DNA of 64,000 bases from positions 6,758,001 through 6,822,000 of the forward strand of contig OX579635.1 of NCBI GenBank assembly GCA_951230915.1, given 5' to 3'. Origin of the DNA: Antitrichia curtipendula. Its lineage: Eukaryota > Streptophyta > Bryopsida > Hypnales > Leucodontaceae. Both the position numbers and the translations under genes were made by a program. Every line of letters begins with the position of its first letter. Positions within the stretch are counted from its first letter, which is position 1. The notes beneath the pieces were generated by a model that saw nothing but the letters and a program-made list of their open reading frames with translations, ran no database searches and had not been told where the DNA came from. Positions 1-13,401 of the stretch are shown here, in pieces.

Positions 1-706
1 TATTTTGCCAAAACCATTCAAATTCTACACCCGCCTCCCTCCACTCATACAGACTCTTAAAGCAGTCTTTAAAATGAAGAGTTAATTGCATTGTGGAGGA
101 AACTAAACTCCTTGAAACACAATTTTCATCAAATTTTTGTAGGAAGGAAAATGGAGTAATTGGCATCTTACCCAAGTTCATTGTTTCATACTTTTTCGGA
201 CCTTTGTGGAATTAGATACGAATTTTTGGAAGTTGAAATACAGTGATAGCTAAAAAAGCAACCACCTCCTGAAATGTACACTACCCGTACATTGAAGAAA
301 GCAAAATGTACCTCTAGTGGGCTAGTGTTTGTTTTTTGAGCACAGGCTCTTACTACTGCCCAGTCAACCTTGGTAGCTTGAAGCCCAGTAAGCGGCTGGT
401 CCATTGTGTCTGTTTTTGGCAAATGCTGACCCAAAATTGTTCAGTGCCAAGATTGACTTTCGATTTGTGATGTAAGCCCTCCGTACATTTCTGTCAAAAC
501 TGATTAAAAAATAAAAAAATGTAGCATAGGTGAAGAATTTTCCTTCGAATGTGCTTTAAAAAGACTTGGAAGTGTACTTTGTCCAAAATGAAATCGAATG
601 ACTCTCTGGTGGACTGACCGGGTCATGTTGCATTGTCTGATGACTTTTGAAAGGCTGCTGGCAAGTCTGGAATGGTTTAGGAAACTCTGGTTAACTTTAA
701 CTCAAG

Positions 707-1150
707 GTGGATACGCACCCTGCCATCATCACTCTGTGTACATCTCCAAACTCAACATGTACCTATGTGGAAGAAACGATTCTAGAACCTCTACCAAAAA
801 AAAAGACTTTGACCATACCTAACTGCTGCATACGGTATCTAGATGTCACTTATTTGGTGCTGTTGGAACCTCCTTTCACTTGTCAACAGAAAAAAAAAAA
901 CATGAAAGATTTGACCAGTGTAATAAGGTAGGCACCCCCCAAATGGCACCTGACCTTAAAGTGCCATCTACAGATTGTGTACATTTTCAAAATCAGTTAT
1001 GTACCTATTTGGATGGAGCGCTTTCAGAAACAAACTTTGACCCTTAATAACTTTTGCATATAGTGTGCAAATGCCATGTTCTCTGGTGCGTTGGAACCTC
1101 CTTTCACTTGCCAACAAGAATATATGAAAATTTGACCAGTCTAATAGTAG
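707..1150. repeat. Diverged tandem duplication, ~220-240 bp unit
   Basis: Two consecutive blocks share the same ordered words: tgtgtacat, then atgtacctat, then a long match around ggaacctcctttcacttg (near 865 and near 1087), then tttgaccagt. The offset between matching words is about 220-240 bp. The copies are clearly diverged, so the duplication is old. No coding content was recognised in it. Confidence 0.6.
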
Positions 1151-1250
1151 TAACTAGGCTCAGTAGCAAAAAGTGGCGGTTTTGGGTGTACCCACTTTAG
1201 TAGTAACTAGGGCACAGTAGCAAAAAGTGTCGGTTTGGAGGGTACCCACC
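1145..1250. repeat. Two-copy 53-bp tandem repeat
   Basis: The segment starting tagtagtaactagg at 1145 is repeated from 1198. Both units continue with cagtagcaaaaagtg, a cggttt core and gtacccac. It directly follows the larger tandem duplication, so this may be a small satellite-like zone. Confidence 0.7.
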
Positions 1251-4200
1251 TAAGGTTTGTTGAATGGAAATGTCACATCTTTTCTCTCAATTTTTTTTCT
1301 TTCTATGCTGAGCTCACCAACTCCACCACAAGAATAAGCAATGTGTCAGATTTTCATGTTCCTCGGGTAAAAGTAAAGTTGTTGCACGGCAGCCAGCACA
1401 GGCATTTCCAGTTTTCCACACCCCTTTTTCATATTTGGGTAACCTCTTGGTGAAACTTTCATTAGTTTTCTATGTTTATATTTCAAAAATTTCAAAAATT
1501 TGTTACTTTTCTCATGTGGTATTCTATATCTGGAATTTTTCTTCGTTTTTTCATAATTAAAAACATTCAAATGAATTTTATTTGTTTTTTTAAAAGTAAT
1601 TTTTCTATAATAAAAATATGGTAATTACATCAATATTTTAAATAGTCAATAAAATTTTGACTAAAAAATGGAGAACATAGTGGAAAACATCATGGTGTAA
1701 CTAATCTACTCCAAGAAAAAAATCAACAGAAAAGTTCAAAACTAGTCTACTTTGAGTTTCTAAAATAATGCTACCTTCAAAATGCTACAAACACTACCAA
1801 TTTTTTTCTTAAAAAGAGAAAAATAGAATGGAATTAGATTAGTGGAGCTACATTTTCTTAGTTAAGGTAAGAAAATTTTAAATGAAGAACTATGTGAGAA
1901 TTAAGGTCTAACTTTCAAAATGCCCCTTGGACTTGTAAGGTCCTTCGGGGGTTAACATCCAATTAGTTTTTGAAGTGTTGTACCTTTTTGCTTATGATTT
2001 TGTTCAAATATATTATTTACCTCAATTTCATCAAATTGGATAGCCACATTACAATTTTTGGGTGAGTCACAAAAAAAAATCAACAAATTTATTTATAATT
2101 TGGCTATATAATACTCCCTTTGTCCCTCCGTTCCTCTGTCCTAAAATTATCTACATGTTCAACAAAATGTTCCAGATTATGGCTAAAAATAACATTTAAA
2201 AAAAATATATTTTGCATTGTATGTAGAATTTGGTGTACTCCTAGCATCCAAAACTTTGAGTTTCAGAGCTCTTTTCAAAGTGTAGTTTGGAAATATTGAA
2301 AAGTGGAATTTTGGAGGCATTTTCAAGGAGCACCAATAGACACTTAAGTTTTGAGTGTGAGGTTATCATTTTGTGGGTAGTTAGTATGGGTCCAAGACCA
2401 TGTGTGGACCTCTATTTTGCCTTCCAAAGCTTTGTCTCTTTCAATCAGGCAACACTTAAAGAGATGCAAAAAATTAGAACAAATAGTGTTGATTGACCCC
2501 TTCAATTATTTCATTTATCTTTTGATTGATGATTGTATGGATGAAGGGAGAACTACTCTTTAAGCATCGTTTTGCTAGTCCCAAATAATACTTGTCAATT
2601 CCATTATGAGGTAGATTGAGCTAAAATACCTATCCAAAAGTGTGCCCTAATAAATATAGATAATAAATAAATAATCGTTACAAAAATTCAACATTAGGGT
2701 ATGGAAATTTGGACATAGATATAAAAATCTATCAACTGGGCTTTGAAATATTGTAACTTTTGCATATAATAATTAAGTGCTCTAGTAACTTCCACTAAAT
2801 CTTGGTTGAATTTATTTTGTAAGTAAAAAAGTTGACTTCAAAATGCACAGGAAATAGCTCATTTCACTATACAATATTACACTACAACACTACATTAGCC
2901 ATTAAAAGACAATTTGGTCATTAAACATCAAGTGAAAATTTGGGTATATTCTTGTAAAGTCAATTTTGAGTGGACCTTTCTGAAACTTTGACACAAGGTG
3001 TAGACATATATCCCTTTCATGATTTTTAAAAAAAAAATTACCCTAGGTTTTTCAGATAGAGCAGGCAATTGTAAGCAATAAATGTGATCTGGTTAAAGTT
3101 TGTTGATCGTGTGAGCAAGGCTAATAAGAGTGTTTTTATTGTAACATTCAACCATGTAATCTTTCAATCTAAACAATCAATGAATCTTTAATTTTCTTTT
3201 ACACTTTCCTATAAGAAAGGAAGAAAAATTTTCTATGAGTGATTTTTTTATTTTTATCTATATTTACTTTATTTTAATTTTTTATCATATCATCCTAAAA
3301 AATAACAATTTTTGACCTGAAATGAACTCCACTCTACTAGAGATTGGCAATTGCTTCTAAATTTCTCTTCCATTTTTTCTCTTCCATTCTTTACCCCCTT
3401 ATCTTGTGGCTCATGTTCAATCTTTCAACATTTTGACCCCAAAATCTATTGATCCAACAAATTTTAGGTAATAGAAGTCTGCAATTCTTTCTAAATTTCT
3501 TGTAATTACATAATACAATCTAAACTTCATACCTGGTTTTCAATGATTTTGAAATACTTTTATTTAATGACTAGTGAAGGGGTAATCCTATATTATTAAA
3601 TCAACCATTATGGTCTTATTCTCTTCTAGTTAGGTATATTTATAATCCGTAATTTTATAATGCAAGTTGTTTTAAAAAAATAAATTATATTTTAAAATTA
3701 TAAAAAATTCTTTAACTTTATAATTATAGTTCAAAGATTGGGAGAATATTTTGCTTCAAAAAGAAGTTTTTTAGAATTAGAAGTAGCCCGTCAATAATAA
3801 CTTCAATTAATAAAAATTCTATAATGTCTATCTATCCATCCATTTAAATATAAAGGTGCTTGTGTAAAATACATATCTCCTTTGGGAGTTCATGGTCTTA
3901 AAAAGAGAATATATTTTTGCCATACATTTTTGTATTATAATTTTATATAAGACATCCAAAATTAATAGTTAAAAAATATTGAATTATTCTACACCTTGCA
4001 TAAAATTCATTTTTTCTAAATATATATATATATATGTGCAATTTAATTACATATCCATAAAAGAAAGTATTATTTTAAGCTTAAAAAATAAACTTGAAGT
4101 TAACATTAGAAATTTGATATCATCCGTTTTGATATCAAATTAATTAAGATATTTTTTAAATAGTACAATTTCCATTTTGCACATATTAAGCTCAAACACT

Positions 4201-5196
4201 TCATTTTTATACTATTTTCAAACTTCATTTTTAAAAATGCAATTTGTTGACAGTTAGTCTGTCCACATTAGAAAAAATGGTCAATTTTTTTCTTCTTTCT
4301 TTTAAGTTTCTTGCTAGATTGTATATTGCAAATAATTGTTGAAATATAATTATGTAGAAATTTGAGTGAGTTGACTTTCATTTAAAAAGTTTCAAATATT
4401 AAATTAAAATATTGGTGACAACTGAATGGTGACAAATATATACAATCTAGATATTTACATGGAACAATTTAACACTTATTCAAATGTTAATTTCATTGTT
4501 TCACCAAAGGTTCTTACATATTGTATTTTACATCAAATCTTTGCAAATTTCCAAAAATGGAAAGACCTTGTGTCATTTAGATTTATAGAACTATCTTTGT
4601 AGAGGTTTGAAAATATATAATTAGTTTATTCATTGTAGAACTAAAATTAAAAAAAAATTAGTTTGTAATGTCAATGTGCCATAGTTTGAACCATAGTGAT
4701 CATTTATATTAGTGCGAAACCTTTGAAAAATAAGCTCTTCATTTATGCTATATAACTTAATTTAATTATTACAAGAGTTAGAATAGTCTGAGATTCCCTT
4801 ATACCAATTTGGATCACAATTCATTTGAATAAATGTAGTCTAATTAGTGTGATTTTTTGAATGAAAGTTGGATAGTAGTAGAATGACTATTATACACTTT
4901 GAAATTGAATGAAGAAAATGTAGTCGACATTATTTTAATTTCATTTAAAACCTTGCAAACTTCGTTAATTTATTAGTGAGCTTGAAAATTTGCATAACTC
5001 CCAAATTAATACATTATATTGCTTTATTCTAATGAAGTGATTTGTCTACAATAGTCTTACAAGGATATCATGGTTGTTATGCTTTGTAATATTTACGCCA
5101 TGTGCCTAGACTTTAGAATGAGAGTTACTATTCTTTTGAATAGCATTATTTTGGAGGAATAAATAGATGGAACCGTTTCACTTTTCAATTCCTCAA

Positions 5197-6143
5197 TCCC
5201 TCTAAAGGTCAAAAGGTGACTATTTTAGAAGAGGAAAAAATCCAAAACTGCCAATTTTCAATGCATTGTCCATAATAATAATACTAATACATATTTTTTG
5301 AATTCCAACCGTACAAAAGTGTATTAAACAAGTAAGGCAATGTGCGGAGAAAAATTCAGCCCATTTGAACACATTGATTGAAAGATTACAATGTTTGAAG
5401 TGAGAAAAAAATCCTTTTTTTATTCCTTCATAATAGGGTTAGCAAACTTTGAACCCTCTTGGTATAGAATTGTTACTTTACACAAAAATGAGGATTTCCA
5501 CCATTCTCAAGTATATGATGTTAGGTTCGAATAAAAACAATTTTAGAAGCAAATATAAAGTTTAGCTTACTCTAAATCACCTAGCAATGTAAGGAGTTTA
5601 AATGAATTGGCAATACACTAGTCATTTTATTCATGATTTCTTGTGCAACGAGGATTTTTTTTTAAAACACCCAAATGATAAAATGTTAGAGACAAAAATT
5701 TAGAGTACGTGCAAAAAATTTCAAGAACTTTGACTTTACAAATTGCAAGATAATAGGAATTGAAGTAAAAAAAAAAAAAAAAATTCTTGAAATTGCCCCA
5801 ACAAAGCTAACAAAATTTAACTCCATTTCAAATTTGATTTGAAGACTAAATTTATTTATTTTTTGACAATTGTATACCATATTTTATTAGCTACATATAA
5901 GCCAAGTTTCAAAGTTGATGAGGACTTTAGCAAAAGATGCCCCATAAGATTTTCAATTTGTTTAGATTTCTCCAAAAGTTCAAGGCACCATAACTTTTGA
6001 TCTAAGCTCTAAAGTTGGAAAAAAAAAAACCACATTTCTACTAAAGAATTGAGTCACACCTTGTGTCAATTGTTTTTGAACAACTGACCAAAATTGACTT
6101 CAACCATAGGAACCTACCGGGATTTTTAATTGTTCTTTAGGGG
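5197..6143. mobile_element. TTAA-family inverted-repeat element (subfamily of 51910), degenerate ends
   Basis: The left end reads TCCCTCTAAAGG after TCAA, and the right end reads CTTTAGGGG before ATAA, so both flanking target sites look like mutated TTAA. Internal DNA from about 5225 to 6000 matches the element at 51910-52669 in the same orientation, for example tccaaaactgccaatttt, gtacaaaagtgtatta and gaaagattacaatgtttgaa. It carries no open transposase and is a non-autonomous, old copy. Confidence 0.55.
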
Positions 6144-6299
6144 ATAACCAAGCAATGGTCTTCCTTGTGCTAAGAAGGTATCATGCTTTGCTAGATACCT
6201 AAAAAGGACTTATAAGTTAATCCAAAGATTGAAGTTGGTTGAAAAGCCATCAATAAGACTATTTTGTTCATTGTAGTAGAACCCTTTACTAAGAGCCCA

Positions 6300-6522
6300 A
6301 ATGAACCAACCTCCTTGCTTGTCCTCCTAAGGTCATTCTAGAGATGCATATAAAAAAAGTCCCCTTATTTTGTACTCAATTAGTTTATCTTTTACACTTT
6401 TCCTCGCTAATTTTTAGCCTCTTATTCCAAATTTTCAAATTTTATGATGAATGACAAACAAAAAATTCCTATGTTTTTTTCAGGGATAAAATCAAGGACA
6501 AACGAGGGATTTGGTTCACCCC
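6300..6522. mobile_element. GGGGTGAAC-type MITE, copy 1
   Basis: The left end (ATGAACCAACCTCC) is followed by CTTGCTTGTCC; the right end is TTTGGTTCACCCC. The same order (end, CTTGCTTGTCC, a cccctta core, then GGTTCACC) is found at 18413-18615 and 61854-62089. It is about 220 bp and has no coding capacity. This copy is degenerate at its left tip. Confidence 0.55.
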
Positions 6523-7090
6523 AGATGCAATATAGACCCTTATTTCATTGATAAAAAATGTTATGATTTTCACTTATTACCCTTAAAAGCAAATGAAGTT
6601 TTTGTAGTAGAATTTTCATAAAGTAATAGCCTTAGAATCAAACTCAAGTTCTTGTAATCAAAAATCCCAAAGAATTTCTTTGACAAGCATGTTTTGGATT
6701 GGATCTAGTGTGGATTGGGCAATCAATATTCCATCACTTTAGAGAGGTCATTGCTTTAGAAAAGTTCACTTTAAGTTGGAAACATCCCCAAACTGTCTCT
6801 ATATCTATTCATGCATAATAGATTTCCTTGAAGTATCCCTAAACTTCTATTGAAGTATTCTTCAAAAATGTCATTAAGTTGTATCCATACTTAATTGTGA
6901 TTAGTTGATTGTTGATTTTTTGAGATTTTGGTTTTAGATCCAACTATATGACAATTTCAACAATGGAGGGAGCTTCCACTTTGAAAGTTCATAGAAACTA
7001 CATGTCATATTCTAAAATTAAATATATAATTTTGTAATTCATGATTTTCAATTGCTTATAAAGTAATCTGCTCTTAAAGCGACCACTTAA

Positions 7091-8015
7091 CCCCTAAAGG
7101 ACCAGCCTGCAGAATTTGGCAACATAAAAAAATTGGGCAGGTACATGTGGCCAGAGATTTACAATTTTGAGGCTGAAATTTTAATAGAAGTTGTGGACGA
7201 GGAGTACCTTTCATTTGAACTAAATTTTATGACATTTGGAAATACGAGTCAAAAGATATGGCCTAATATGTTACTTTTTTTCTCAACCGGGCAGTTAGGT
7301 CAGATCAGAAAAAATCACTTTTTTCAGAAACAAAAATTTGAAACTGGTTTTCCAGAGCTACCTAACCGTGGAAAGCTTTTAATCATTCCATTTTGACCAA
7401 TGAGTCAAAAGTTATGAGGAGTTTTAGTTTGCGGACAGTTATGGAATCTCTATTCTAAAATAAACTTTGAAGTCCTTTATCTTACTCAATTTTCAATATC
7501 TTTTGAAAAAAAATAAATCATAGGATGTAGATTGTTTAATACAACATTTCAACCATTGGGATTGGCATTTTTCAATTTCATATCTAAATTCTTAACAATT
7601 TAGCATTTTGAATCATTCTTTACTTCATTCTACTTACTATTTTTTTCCTATATGTTGTACAATTCCAAATGATGTGAAATTTTTCAAGCATGTAGCCAAC
7701 TTGTTTAGGAAAAAGAATCCAAAGAAGCACCACCATTTTGGACATTTTTTCATAGAAAAGTGAGCTTTTGAAGTGCAGCTGCCCGGTTTTTTGCAGGGGT
7801 CAAAAAACAATTTCAGTGATTTTGAATGCTTATATCTTGCAATCCACGTGGTGGAAATTTCTGAAATTTTTACCACATATTCTCAAGTCAGCATACTACA
7901 AGATCCTACGGTTACATGAGTCAAAAAAAAGTTTTTTTCAAAAATTTGGTACTTGTACTAAAAACGGCAGTTCTTGAGCGTTTTCAGTGAAAACATAGTC
8001 ACAGAACTTTAGGGG
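7091..8015. mobile_element. TTAA-flanked inverted-repeat element, copy A (~925 bp, reverse orientation)
   Basis: TTAA (7087-7090) precedes CCCCTAAAGGACC, and ACTTTAGGGG is followed by TTAA (8016-8019). Read on the minus strand, the interior matches the elements at 9007 and 37889 closely: tagtacaagtacc, aggatcttgta, gaaatttccacc, attgcaaga, ccgggcagctgcactt and atgtccaaaatggtgg occur in the same order. A perfect TTAA on both sides with CCC-type ends is the piggyBac superfamily pattern. There is no long ORF, so it is non-autonomous. Confidence 0.75.
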
Positions 8016-8029
8016 TTAAGCGTACCTAA

Positions 8030-9000
8030 CTTATCATTGACAGTAATAGATATTTGAAGCAACATGTCACACATTCCTTAGTAGAGGTTGCATTTAAACA
8101 TGGTCGCTTTTAGAGTAGACTGCCTTACTACAGAAACATTTTTCTTCTTATTTTTTCTAGAAAAGAAAGGTGCCTCCACTTGCTGAATTGCTTAAATTGA
8201 CGGTTTTAGGTGTTCCCACCGTCTACTGTAATTAATTACGACTGCCCAACGCAAACCCTAAGTCGACCCATGAAATGTACCACGACCGTTCATTCTGGCA
8301 GCGCTGTTAATTGAAGCCGAAATAATCAAAGTAGTGAGGGACGGAGGTCACGGAGCTGAGATGTCCAATTGTCAACCTGGAAATTTATTGGCCAACAAAA
8401 GGAATAGTTTATCCCACGAAGTCCGCTGCCTACACGACACGTTGCTTTATTTAGGTGTCCAGATAATAATGGCAAGTTACGACGTGGTTTGGATAAAAAA
8501 AACCTTTAGGGAGGGGGCCCCCCAAACGAATGTGGCCCCTCATTTTCAGTTGGGTTCGCTCAGTTCAGTTCCACTAAAATTAGAATGGTCACCTGTTCCT
8601 CTCCCAAAAACAAAAACAAAAAGATAAAAACAAAAAGATAAAAAACTGAATAAAGATCAGAATGTCCCCCTAAAGGCGCTCTTATGGACCCCACCACCTC
8701 ACCTTATCAGATGGCCTCACTAACTACTGACAGCAAACTCCAACCCTGACCCACGCCCTGAGAGATTCCCTTGGGAACGTGACTTGCACTCTTGCAGTTG
8801 CAGCGAAGGGAACCGGTCGCGTGAAAATGAAAAAACTGATAAATGACTGATAACTGAAAAATGATAAATGACGGACCCATAACCATTGATTTCAAGCTCA
8901 CTATCCATCACACTCAGTTTGCTGCCATTTTACAACCAGATATGTATTAAAAAAAATTTATTTATTTTTCAGAGATGAAATTAAATTACATGTCTTCTTT
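8030..9000. other. Intergenic, more GC-rich island with simple repeats, no gene assigned
   Basis: About 8200-8900 is visibly less AT-rich than its surroundings and has several short open frames, but none gives a recognisable protein. It contains an imperfect aaaacaaaaagat tandem near 8605-8645 and a gataaatgac tandem near 8835-8875. It could be an untranslated or non-coding transcript region, or a decayed gene. Confidence 0.4.
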
Positions 9001-9006
9001 ACTTCA

Positions 9007-9837
9007 CCCCTGAAGTTCTTTGACTATGTTATCACCAAAAATGCTCAAAGGCTGTCATTTTTAGTACAAGTATCCAATTTTTGAAAAATTTCATTTGGGG
9101 ACACATGTAACCATTGGATCTTGTAGTAAGATAGATTGATAAGATGTGGAAAAAATTTCAGAAAATTTCACCGTGTAGATTGCAAGGTATTAGCATTTGA
9201 AGCGACAAACCCCTTTTGGGGGGTCCTTGCAAAAAATCGGGCAGGTGCACTTTACAAGGTCACATTTGTATGAAAGAATGTCCAAAATGGTGGTACTTCT
9301 TTGGATTAATTCTTCAAGTCAAGTTGGCTACATGGTGCAATTTGGAGTTGTATAACATATAGTAAAAAAAATAATAAATAGAAAGTTGTAATGGTGTAAT
9401 AAACAATCTACATCCTATTTTTTAATTTCTTCCCAAAAATATTGAAAATTGAGTAAAATGAAGGACTACAAAGTTTATTTTAGAGTAGAGAATCTATAAC
9501 CACCCACAAACTAAAACACCTCATAACATTTGACTCATTGATCAAAATGGAATGATTCAAAGCTTTCTATGTATATATAAATCTAAAAAATTAATTTTAA
9601 ATTTTTATTTTTGAAAAAAATGAATTTTTCAGATCTGCTCGGACTGCACAAGTTGAGAAAAAACCCACAAATTAAGCCATAACTTTTGACTCATATTTCC
9701 ATATGTCCTGAAATTTTTTGTAGATGAAAGACATTCTTCATCCACACCTTCTATTAAAATTTAGGTGAAAATTATGAAAATCTCTAGATGCCCAAATTTC
9801 CTATGTTGCCAAAAAACGCAGCTTGGTCCTTTAGGGG
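9007..9837. mobile_element. TTAA-family inverted-repeat element, copy B (~830 bp)
   Basis: The left end is CCCCTGAAG after TTCA and the right end is GGTCCTTTAGGGG before TTAT, so both flanks look like one-base mutants of TTAA. The interior (tagtacaagtatcc, ggatcttgtag, atttcaccgtgtagattgc, atcgggcaggtgcac, tgtccaaaatggtgg) matches the 37889 copy in the same orientation and the 7091 copy in the opposite one. It carries no transposase reading frame. Confidence 0.7.
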
Positions 9838-9841
9838 TTAT

Positions 9842-12150
9842 AAAATAATTTTGATTTTTTGGTGGAAAATTGTTTTTTTTTAATTTTTTTGAAGAAAAAG
9901 TGGAGAAAAATCACATCAGATGGAAGAATTATTTCAAAAAATATGAAATTTTCACCATGTGTGAATATTATAATGAGAAAAATCATAGAGTAAACTCAAA
10001 TTCCATGTCATTCTATAATTAGAATTCAATAGACATTGAAAATGCATCCAAAGTTCAAATTATAATAATATATTCAATTTTCAGATTTTTTCAAAATTCA
10101 AATTAGAGTAGAAACTATAGTAGATGACCTTCATTTTGTAAGTTGGTCTGAAATAAAAAATAATCATTTTTGTGAAGAGATTTCAGATTTAAAGCAATGA
10201 GCAACAACTTCTCCAAATACACTAAAATAGCATATTTTGTGATCTTATTTTTTAACAACTTCTCATTGACGTGAAGACAAACACTGGTAAGACTACAAAC
10301 TCAATTGGATACTTTTCATAATCCAACATGAAAGGTCAACAAGGAAAATGGGGATGAAAAAAATACTTTCAATAGCTTTACAACTCATTAGATTGTCATC
10401 CAGAATCCACATAGTAGCATCGATGGCGTTCCAAGGTTAAAAATTTACAATTTATATTCACAATGTCCAAATAATGCATTTGAAAGTGCATATGAATTAC
10501 TTTTCTCTTACTAGTAGGGTCCAATAATTTGTTGGATGTCTATTAATAGACATCCTGTCCCAAAATTTTAAATTCACGATTATGGTGTTGTTACTTTAAA
10601 GTAGTTAAGTACACCTAATTAAGTAATTGACACCCCCAACTAAGTGCATCATAGATTTTTTACACTAATGTTTATTCTTTGGGTATTTCATGGTATTTTT
10701 GTATTTATCTTACACAATCTTATGCCAAATTAATACAAGATAAAATAAAATAATACAACACTTTGAAAATAGAAATGGTAGTATTGAATGTTTTTGGAGG
10801 AAAAGAAGGCCTTAACTCTTGAAAGGACGCTATGGACATTTTTTTTTTCCTTTGGATGACTTCAATTAAGTTTGTAGGATGGAAGAAAAGCGTTTTTTCA
10901 TCCAATTGTTTTTTGTAAATTGCTTGAGTACATTTTTAGTGAACATTACTGCAAATTCTCTCATTATGATATTACTGACTTTTCTAAGAAGAAGATACTT
11001 AACCTCAAAGGACGTGTCTCTCCCATGACCAAGGTAGACACCAAAATGCTTAGATTATTGAACTAATAGGTGGATAGTCAAATCATTCATTGGCTACTTT
11101 TGGACTTTAACATCATTAATGGTTAAATCCACAAATCACCCTTGTAGTGTATTTTGACCATTTTTTGCTATTATTTTTTATGTGAATTTTAGCCATAAAA
11201 ATGATAATTTTTGAATTTGAGTTCAACTAATGAAATAAAGTTTAAAGTTTAGATGGGCTATTTTAACCTGAAAACTTTGAAAAATTCATAAATTTCAATA
11301 TTTTTCAATATTTTTCAATAATATGGACTTTGTGTCTATAACCATGGTTTATTAATTGTCAAATTTAAAATGAAATGGTGACTTTGGTTCATACCATGAT
11401 GGTATACACTATAATATACACCTATCATAAAAATTATAGATTTTTTTGAATATATTTTATATTTTATATGAACTTTCTTCATTTTCTTCTTAAAAATTTC
11501 AGACCAATTTAAACCCCACCCCCACCCCAACACTTAGAAAATTTTATGACTTCTATTGAACATATGACTTCATCTCTGAAAAATGAAAATACATTTTTTT
11601 CATTCATATCAATGGCAACAAATAAAGTGATGGGTATTGAGGCTTGAAAGCACTTGTCATTGGCCCATCCTTTAGGGGTTAAAAAAAGGTAACATGAAAG
11701 AATTGCCATGAAGCTTGCACTTGTCCAGTTTCTGGAGAAAATGACCTAAAATTTGGTTTCAAATGTGTGGAATTAGTGCTATGGCAAGAAACCTGTAGTC
11801 AAATACGCACAAAATAGGGGCACGATAGTATTAAGTATAACCAGGCCTCAACATGCTTTGAATGAAGCCGTACACAGAGGGCATGCATCCAACTGAATCT
11901 GGTGGGTAATGATGTCATGCATAGCATTCTTTCCAAAAAGAAAAAAAGAAAAAGAGATAATTTCATCACTAGCAAACTACTCCCATCTTACACATCCATC
12001 CGTAAAGATACCATATCGTCTCCTTCACCATTTCAACGACGGTTATTCAGGTATGTGCAATTGACTGACTACAGAAAAACGGAGTATTAGGCGTCTCCTT
12101 TAGGAGCATCCGTGCACGGGTATGCAAACTTGAATTCGCGCGATCGACAG
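9842..12150. other. AT-rich intergenic DNA with degenerate repeat copies
   Basis: No gene was recognised. The stretch 9900-10030 resembles part of 18780-18900 and 30840-30960 (words such as gaaaattttcaccat and tcattctataattagaa). The stretch 10920-11678 resembles 60240-61440 and ends in ATCCTTTAGGGG followed by TTAA at about 11679, so it is probably another TTAA-family element. Its left end was not fixed. Confidence 0.5.
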
Positions 12151-12159
12151 TCTACACCT

Positions 12160-13401
12160 GATATCTCATGCTCCTCAAATCAATTGTGGGATGGAAATCA
12201 CCAGCAGATGCACAAAATAGAAATAAATCTTTTAGTACAAGGAACTCCCAGGTTTATATTGACATAGCCAGCAGTAATGTAAATTACACAATCACGTTTT
12301 TAACATTCACATTCATGTTTGGGCACAATGAAAATTTTAGAACTGCAGCATAAAGCATGCATAGACTCGAACACAAAATTTGGCAGGAGAGAAACAATCA
12401 TGTAAAAAATGTGCAGGAACCCCTGAACTGTACTGTAAATCCGCTTCATACACCAAGTAAATGAAATCTGCGAAGATTTCAGCGTACACGAGTACTTGGC
12501 GCTGATCTTGCCGTTAAGAAGGTGAATGTCACATGCACAAGACGGTACAACCACAGCAACTCAAACAAAGTGAGATGCAAAAAGACGCGATTACACATAA
12601 CATGGTGCATGCAAGGTACAGACTGCACAAAAGCAAAGCACAAAAGCCACAAGGTAAAGTAGACAAGCATCGCTGAAACCGGACAGCTTTTAGAGAGTAG
12701 GACCTCCGCAACATATTGTCCATGTACATATTAAAACCACTGCATACAAGAGAAGATGCACACGTCAGAAGACTGACACACCGGTCAGAATCACAGAAAA
12801 TCTGTGAGATGGCGCACAGAAACCCTGGCTCACCGAAACGCCATAAGCGAGAAGCTCGCTGACCCTTACTCAGGGAGCATGCTTACCAAGCAATTTCCGG
12901 TCGGCTTTTGCCCAGGAGAAGCATTTGAGAGCCGCAGGCCTGTGTAACAACCACAGCCTTTCTCTCATCAGTCTCTCTATTCAAGTCAAACGTCAGGAAA
13001 GAGGAAGTAATTTGGATCTCTATCTGACTCAGAAAATTCTCTATTACATGATTGTATACACCAGAATTAGCCACTGACCAAGACATGGAAGGCGGATGCG
13101 AGCACGTGGAGTCTACCCCGAGGGGGTCTCCAAAGCAGCACTTAAGCATCTCCGCTTACGCATCACTCCTGGCTGCAACGATAATTCCCCTCTTCTCCCA
13201 TCAGCCACACTCAAACACAAAACAAACCCCTTAACTACAACTAGATGTGATTCTTAACTTTTGAAACGCATACCACATCAAACCCCATGAAACTAGGCCA
13301 TAGAACAACTGTACACACAAGGAAAATCATTCTCTCAAGATCATACTTCATGTCACACCACCACTCCTATGTCAAGATTGAACACTCAGGGTCAATTAGA
13401 A
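12160..13401 (-). other. Probable long 3' untranslated region of the HEXIM-like gene
   Basis: This stretch lies directly downstream (minus strand) of the HEXIM-like stop codon. It has the same more balanced base composition as that gene, unlike the AT-rich DNA beyond about 12150. The short ORFs on both strands have no recognisable domains. A 3' UTR is inferred from composition and position only; transcript evidence would settle it. Confidence 0.35.

Larger units (their letters stand above)
1..5196. other. AT-rich intergenic DNA, no gene seen
   Basis: No open frame here has codon texture, a recognisable domain or splice-site support. The DNA is AT-rich with many A and T runs and a short TA microsatellite near 4020. 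A solitary right end of the TTAA family (CCTTCGGGGG followed by TTAA) sits at about 1941-1955; its left partner was not found. Tandem repeats at 700-1250 are listed separately. Confidence 0.6.
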
